Below are positions 60,854 through 64,000 of a DNA stretch of 64,000 bases, piece after piece. The DNA is from Kocuria sp. (GTDB lineage Bacteria; Actinomycetota; Actinomycetes; Actinomycetales; Micrococcaceae). The stretch is from contig NZ_JAUNTS010000014.1 in assembly GCF_030538595.1 (NCBI RefSeq), positions 1 through 64,000 on the forward strand. The letters are read 5' to 3'. The notes under the pieces were generated by a model that saw only the letters and a list, made by a program, of their open reading frames with translations, was not told the DNA's origin and did no database searches. Within the stretch, counting starts at the first letter, position 1. Each line of letters begins with the position of its first letter. The position numbers were made by a program, and so were the translations under genes.

Positions 60854-62278
60854 GTGTTCAAGACACCCGAAGAAGTCCTGGCCTTCATCAAGGAAGAAGA
60901 AGTCGTCTTCGTGGACATTCGCTTCACCGATCTTCCCGGCGTGCAGCAGCACTTCAACCTGCCGGCCAAGGCTGTGGATGATGACTTCTTTGAAGACGGT
61001 CAGTTGTTCGACGGTTCATCAATCCGCGGTTTTCAGGGCATTGCCGAATCAGACATGCAGCTGATCCCGGACATCGCCACCACTTACGTGGACCCCTTCC
61101 GCGCGGAGAAGACCCTGGTGGTGACCTGCTCGATCGTGAACCCGCGTACCGGTGAGCCCTATCACCGCGACCCCCGCGGCGTGGCCGAGCGGGCCGAAGC
61201 CTACATGGCTTCCACCGGCATTGCCGATATTGCCAACTTTGCCTCTGAGGCCGAGTTCTTCATCTTCGAGGACGTCCGTTACGACGTTCAGCCGCAGGGC
61301 TCCTTCTACGCCGTGGACTCCGATGAAGCCATCTGGAACTCCGGGCGCAAGGAAGAAGGCGGCAACCTGGGTAACAAGACCGCCACCAAGGGTGGCTACT
61401 TCCCGGTCTCCCCCGTGGACAAGCAAGCTGACCTGCGTGACGCCATCTGCGTGGCCCTGGATGACGTTGGCTTGGAAGTTGAGCGCTCCCACCATGAGGT
61501 GGGCGGTCCCGGCCAGGCGGAGATCAACTATCGCTTCAACACGCTCTCCCACGCCGCCGATGACCTCCAGAAGTTCAAGTACGTGGTCAAGAACACCGCG
61601 GACATGTTCGGCAAGTCCGCCACGTTCATGCCCAAGCCGATCTTCAACGACAACGGCTCCGGCATGCACTGCCACCAGTCCCTGTGGAAGGGCGGCGAGC
61701 CCCTGTTCTACGACGAAAAGGGCTACGCAGGTCTCTCCGACCTTGCGCGCTGGTACATCGGTGGTCTGTTGGAGCACTCGTCCGCTGTGCTGGCCTTCAC
61801 CAACCCGACCGTGAACTCCTACAAGCGCCTGGTCAAGGGTTTTGAGGCCCCCGTCAACATGGTGTACTCGCAGGGCAACCGCTCCGCCGGTATCCGCATT
61901 CCGATTACGGGCACCAACCCCAAGGCCAAGCGCCTGGAGTTCCGCGCACCGGATCCCTCCTGCAACCCGTACTTGGCCTTTGCCGCCCAGCTGATGGCCG
62001 GCCTGGATGGCATCCGCAACCGCATTGAGCCCGCGGACCCCATTGACAAGGACCTCTACGAACTGCCTCCGGAGGAGGCCAAGGACATCAAGAAGGCCCC
62101 CGGCACGCTGGATGAGGCGCTGGATGCCCTGGAGCAGGACCACGAGTTCCTGCTGGCTGGTGACGTGTTCACCGAGGACCTGATTGAAACCTGGATCTCC
62201 TACAAGCGGGAGAACGAACTGCTTCCGCTCTCCGTGGTCCCGCACCCCATGGAGTTCGCCCTGTACTACGGCGTCTGA
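60854..62278 (+). CDS. glnA: Glutamine synthetase, type I
   Basis: A 474-residue dodecameric glutamine synthetase that fixes ammonium onto glutamate. GTG 60854 follows AAAAGGAGT by six bases; a longer frame to 60776 is unsupported. Visible are [16 protein letters not shown], the substrate Glu/Asn region [28 protein letters not shown], and [15 protein letters not shown]. The adenylylation Tyr is present in DLYELPPEE, so activity can be switched off by GlnE-type modification. A GlnR double box lies in the promoter. A strong hairpin (62297-62337) follows. Confidence 0.97.
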   Translation: MFKTPEEVLAFIKEEEVVFVDIRFTDLPGVQQHFNLPAKAVDDDFFEDGQLFDGSSIRGFQGIAESDMQLIPDIATTYVDPFRAEKTLVVTCSIVNPRTGEPYHRDPRGVAERAEAYMASTGIADIANFASEAEFFIFEDVRYDVQPQGSFYAVDSDEAIWNSGRKEEGGNLGNKTATKGGYFPVSPVDKQADLRDAICVALDDVGLEVERSHHEVGGPGQAEINYRFNTLSHAADDLQKFKYVVKNTADMFGKSATFMPKPIFNDNGSGMHCHQSLWKGGEPLFYDEKGYAGLSDLARWYIGGLLEHSSAVLAFTNPTVNSYKRLVKGFEAPVNMVYSQGNRSAGIRIPITGTNPKAKRLEFRAPDPSCNPYLAFAAQLMAGLDGIRNRIEPADPIDKDLYELPPEEAKDIKKAPGTLDEALDALEQDHEFLLAGDVFTEDLIETWISYKRENELLPLSVVPHPMEFALYYGV

Positions 62279-62296
62279 GCCTGGAAACATGGCCGT

Positions 62297-62337
62297 TCTG
62301 GGAGTAAAAGTGACAGTGAGTCGCTTTTACTCCCAGA
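62297..62337 (+). terminator. Terminator of glnA
   Basis: TCTGGGAGTAAAAG (62297-62310) and CTTTTACTCCCAGA (62324-62337) are perfect arms; GAC/GTC continues the stem. It begins 19 bases after the stop codon and stands between glnA and alsD. Confidence 0.8.
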
Positions 62338-62400
62338 CGCGTCTCCGGCCACTTTTTCACACCCCACTGACGACGACGCCCCATCCGAAAGGACATCCCC

Positions 62401-63150
62401 ATGGCTACCGGTCCCAAAGAACTTCACGGCGAGATGATGTTCCGTAACGAGGTCTTCCAAACCGGGCTCATGGCGGGCCTGCTGGATGGTGTCTACGACG
62501 GTGAGATGACCATTGGTGAGCTGCTGGGTCACGGCAATTTTGGGCTGGGCACTTTTGACGGCCTGGATGGGGAAATGGTGGTCCTGGACGGTGTGGCGTA
62601 TCAAATGCGTGCTGATGGCACGATTGAACCGGCACAACTCACCCAGAAAACGCCGTACGCCGTGGTGACCAATTTTGTCCCCACCATCCAGCGGGAGCTG
62701 CCGAACTCCCTGTTACGCAAAACTGCCTCCCAAGTGCTGGATGACCTCACCGTTTCCAAGAACTACATGTATGCGTTGAAGATCACCGGCAGCTTTGAAT
62801 GGATCCGCACGCGCACCGTGATCAAGCAGTCCAAACCGTATCCGCGGATGGTGGATGCCACGGAGAACGAGGACATTCTGCAATTCGATGACGTGGACGG
62901 AACCATTGTGGGGTTCCGAACTCCCATCTATGAACAAGGAATCTCGGTCCCGGGCTGCCACGCACATTTCATTGACGATTCGCGGACCCAGGGCGGGCAC
63001 GTGGTGGACTTCAAATTGCGGGAAGCCAGGGTGGAAATCTGCCCCGGTACGGAGCTGCGCCTACACCTTCCGGTGACTCCGGAGTTCTCGGCAGCCAACC
63101 TCTCCCCCGAAGACCTGGCGGATCAGATCTCCAAAACAGAGAAACACTGA
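62401..63150 (+). CDS. alsD: Alpha-acetolactate decarboxylase
   Basis: A 249-residue enzyme converting 2-acetolactate to acetoin. The whole length follows Bacillus AlsD: QTGLMAGLLDGVYDGEMTI, GNFGLGTFDGLDGEMVVLDG, the DVDGTIVGFRTP block and GCHAHFIDDSRTQGGHVVDF, whose His residues bind the catalytic zinc. ATG 62401 has GAAAGGA eight bases upstream. It lies behind the glnA terminator, and its partner alsS is almost 19 kb away. No promoter stands out in the 122-base gap, so read-through from glnA is possible. It is convergent with rsfS. Confidence 0.95.
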   Translation: MATGPKELHGEMMFRNEVFQTGLMAGLLDGVYDGEMTIGELLGHGNFGLGTFDGLDGEMVVLDGVAYQMRADGTIEPAQLTQKTPYAVVTNFVPTIQRELPNSLLRKTASQVLDDLTVSKNYMYALKITGSFEWIRTRTVIKQSKPYPRMVDATENEDILQFDDVDGTIVGFRTPIYEQGISVPGCHAHFIDDSRTQGGHVVDFKLREARVEICPGTELRLHLPVTPEFSAANLSPEDLADQISKTEKH

Positions 63151-63163
63151 GTCGGCGCTCACC

Positions 63164-63568
63164 TCATGCGTCTGAATCAGAACTCTCTGAGCTTTCAGAA
63201 TTCTCAGAGCCCAGTCCCAAGTCCAAGACGGGTGACTCATTCCAGAGACGTTCCAACGCGTAATACGCCCGGTCCTCATCGTGCTGCACATGCACCACAA
63301 CATCTCCGTAGTCCAGCAGCACCCAGCGCCCCTCCCCCTTGCCTTCACGGCGGATGGGGCGTAGGTCATGCTCCTGGATCAGGGCATCCTCAATGGCGTC
63401 AACGATTGCACTGACTTGGCGTTCGTTGGAGGCCGAGGTCACCAGGAACGAATCGACAATTGCCAAGGTGTCGCTGACGTCCAGGGCAACAATGTTCTCT
63501 GCCTGCTTTTCATCAGCTGCACGAGCGGCCGTGCGCAGGTAGGCCATGGAAGTTTCGGGCACAGTCAT
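63164..63568 (-). CDS. rsfS: Ribosome silencing factor RsfS
   Basis: A 134-residue Iojap/RsfS protein that binds ribosomal protein uL14 and blocks joining of the 50S and 30S subunits in starvation. Family blocks are KQAENIVALDVSDTLAIVDSF, SASNERQVSAIVDAIEDAL, RREGKGEGRWVLLDYGDVVVHV and FH/YALERLW. The last ~20 residues are Ser/Glu-rich. It starts 18 bases after the membrane protein gene on the same strand, which in Micrococcales usually sits between nadD and rsfS. Confidence 0.95.
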   Translation of the reverse strand: MTVPETSMAYLRTAARAADEKQAENIVALDVSDTLAIVDSFLVTSASNERQVSAIVDAIEDALIQEHDLRPIRREGKGEGRWVLLDYGDVVVHVQHDEDRAYYALERLWNESPVLDLGLGSENSESSESSDSDA

Positions 63569-63586
63569 GGGTGGTGAGTTCCTTTC

Positions 63587-64000
63587 TCACAGCAAAATCA
63601 TGAGGACGGTGACGGCAACTGCCAGTAGCACAACCGCTGCCAGCACCAGCAAGAATGTCTTGACGTGGGAAGACTGGCGGTACTCCGCCGGATCCAGCAG
63701 TTCCAGCCCCTGGGCGTCCAATGCGCTGACGGGTTGGGCGGGCTCCTCCACCGTTTCTGTGGCGCTTGCAGGCTCAGCCTCCGCAGAACCGTCTGCAACG
63801 CTTTCGGAGTCGGGGGCTTCCTCACCGGCAGGTGATGCGACGTCGTCCTCGGCAGTTTCCGGCGCGGGGTGGGCCGGCTCATCCGGCGACTCGGTGATTG
63901 CCTCCGGCTGGTCTTCGGCGATTACCTCCGGCTGATCCTCCGGGGTTGCTTCCGGCCGGTCCTCGGAGATTGCCTCCGGCTGGTCCTCAGCGACGTCGCT
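63587..64000 (-). CDS. Tail-anchored acidic protein, N-terminus beyond the window (partial)
   Basis: An open frame runs on the minus strand from the window end to TGA at 63587-63589: 137 codons without a stop, start outside. The visible part is very acidic (Glu/Asp/Pro/Ala) with four 8-residue repeats of the form EDQPEAIS, then DPAEYRQSSHVKTF and a C-terminal membrane segment (LLVLAAVVLLAVAVTVLMIL, shortened) ending two residues before the stop. This is the pattern of a tail-anchored protein facing the cytoplasm. Co-directional with rsfS, 18 bases apart. No family recognised. Confidence 0.75.
   Translation of the reverse strand, partial: SDVAEDQPEAISEDRPEATPEDQPEVIAEDQPEAITESPDEPAHPAPETAEDDVASPAGEEAPDSESVADGSAEAEPASATETVEEPAQPVSALDAQGLELLDPAEYRQSSHVKTFLLVLAAVVLLAVAVTVLMILL
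63896..63991. repeat. 24-bp tandem repeat, four copies
   Basis: Units at 63896, 63920, 63944 and 63968 share the core CCTCCGGCTGGTCYTC (with a few changes) and a strict 24-bp period. They encode the 8-residue repeats of the partial tail-anchored protein, and could vary in copy number without shifting the frame. Confidence 0.85.

Noticed and set aside
63546-63935. 129-codon plus-strand frame at the right end
   Set aside because: The minus strand has an open frame to the window edge with acidic repeats and a clear membrane tail; the plus-strand frame is its shadow.
63896-63991. Four regularly spaced repeats considered as a CRISPR array
   Set aside because: The units abut with no spacers, the period is 24 bp and the repeats are in frame with a protein.

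Overview
The window is a 64 kb piece of chromosome from a high-GC Gram-positive bacterium. Gene content and order point to Actinomycetota, order Micrococcales, most likely Micrococcaceae (Arthrobacter/Kocuria-like). The pointers are a run of actinobacterial families (DUF3000, DUF3159, DUF3710, DUF3093, DUF4193, DUF4192, DUF4191, DUF5998, DUF7455), SepH, paired CeoB/CeoC-type TrkA proteins, a Lys/Ala-rich principal sigma factor, an N-terminal-GNAT protein acetyltransferase, and frequent leaderless starts (TANNNT 6-8 bases before the start codon). The genus cannot be fixed from the sequence alone. Most of the window is conserved housekeeping DNA. No phage, insertion sequence, CRISPR array or rRNA was seen.

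Layout. 1-2000: tRNA-Val(GAC), cut by the left edge, then a gene-poor stretch with inverted repeats, an orphan MT0933-like small antitoxin and a two-gene HTH/PIN toxin-antitoxin module; this is the only accessory-looking part. 2-9.4 kb: zapE, a rhodanese-sufE-ybaK operon, an alpha/beta hydrolase, msrB, DUF3000 and RNase D. 9.5-23.7 kb: a YtxH-like protein, dxs, acnA, an RNA uracil methyltransferase, a KimA-like potassium importer divergent from its two RCK proteins, then DUF3159, OB-fold, DUF3710, dut, DUF3093 and DUF4193. 24-33 kb: sepH with a linked membrane protein, a phosphodiesterase/DUF5998 pair, a Ser/Thr kinase and the Pat-type acetyltransferase. 33-41.5 kb: topoisomerase IV (parC and parE, not adjacent), GNAT, mdh and lactate permease. 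41.7-49.5 kb: DUF7455, alsS, sigA, DUF4192, an MFS transporter and a PAC2 protein. 49.8-64 kb: pepA, lpdA, sucB, a small membrane protein, a pseudokinase, lipB-lipA, DUF4191, an RDD protein, glnA, alsD, rsfS and a partial tail-anchored protein.

How the genes work together. lpdA, sucB, lipB and lipA form a lipoate and 2-oxoacid-dehydrogenase group; with acnA and mdh much of the TCA cycle machinery is covered. alsS and alsD, 19 kb apart, reconstitute pyruvate to acetoin, and a lactate permease lies nearby. The KimA-like permease and the two RCK proteins form a potassium module. glnA carries a textbook double GlnR box. Convergent gene pairs are almost all separated by near-perfect hairpins.

The points most worth a second look are the GlnR double box, a Ser at a quinolone-resistance position of ParC, a receptor-like pseudokinase, compact divergent leaderless promoters, related inverted repeats sharing the core CTCCGCCGA, and the toxin-antitoxin region beside the tRNA. 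I found no convincing completely new system.
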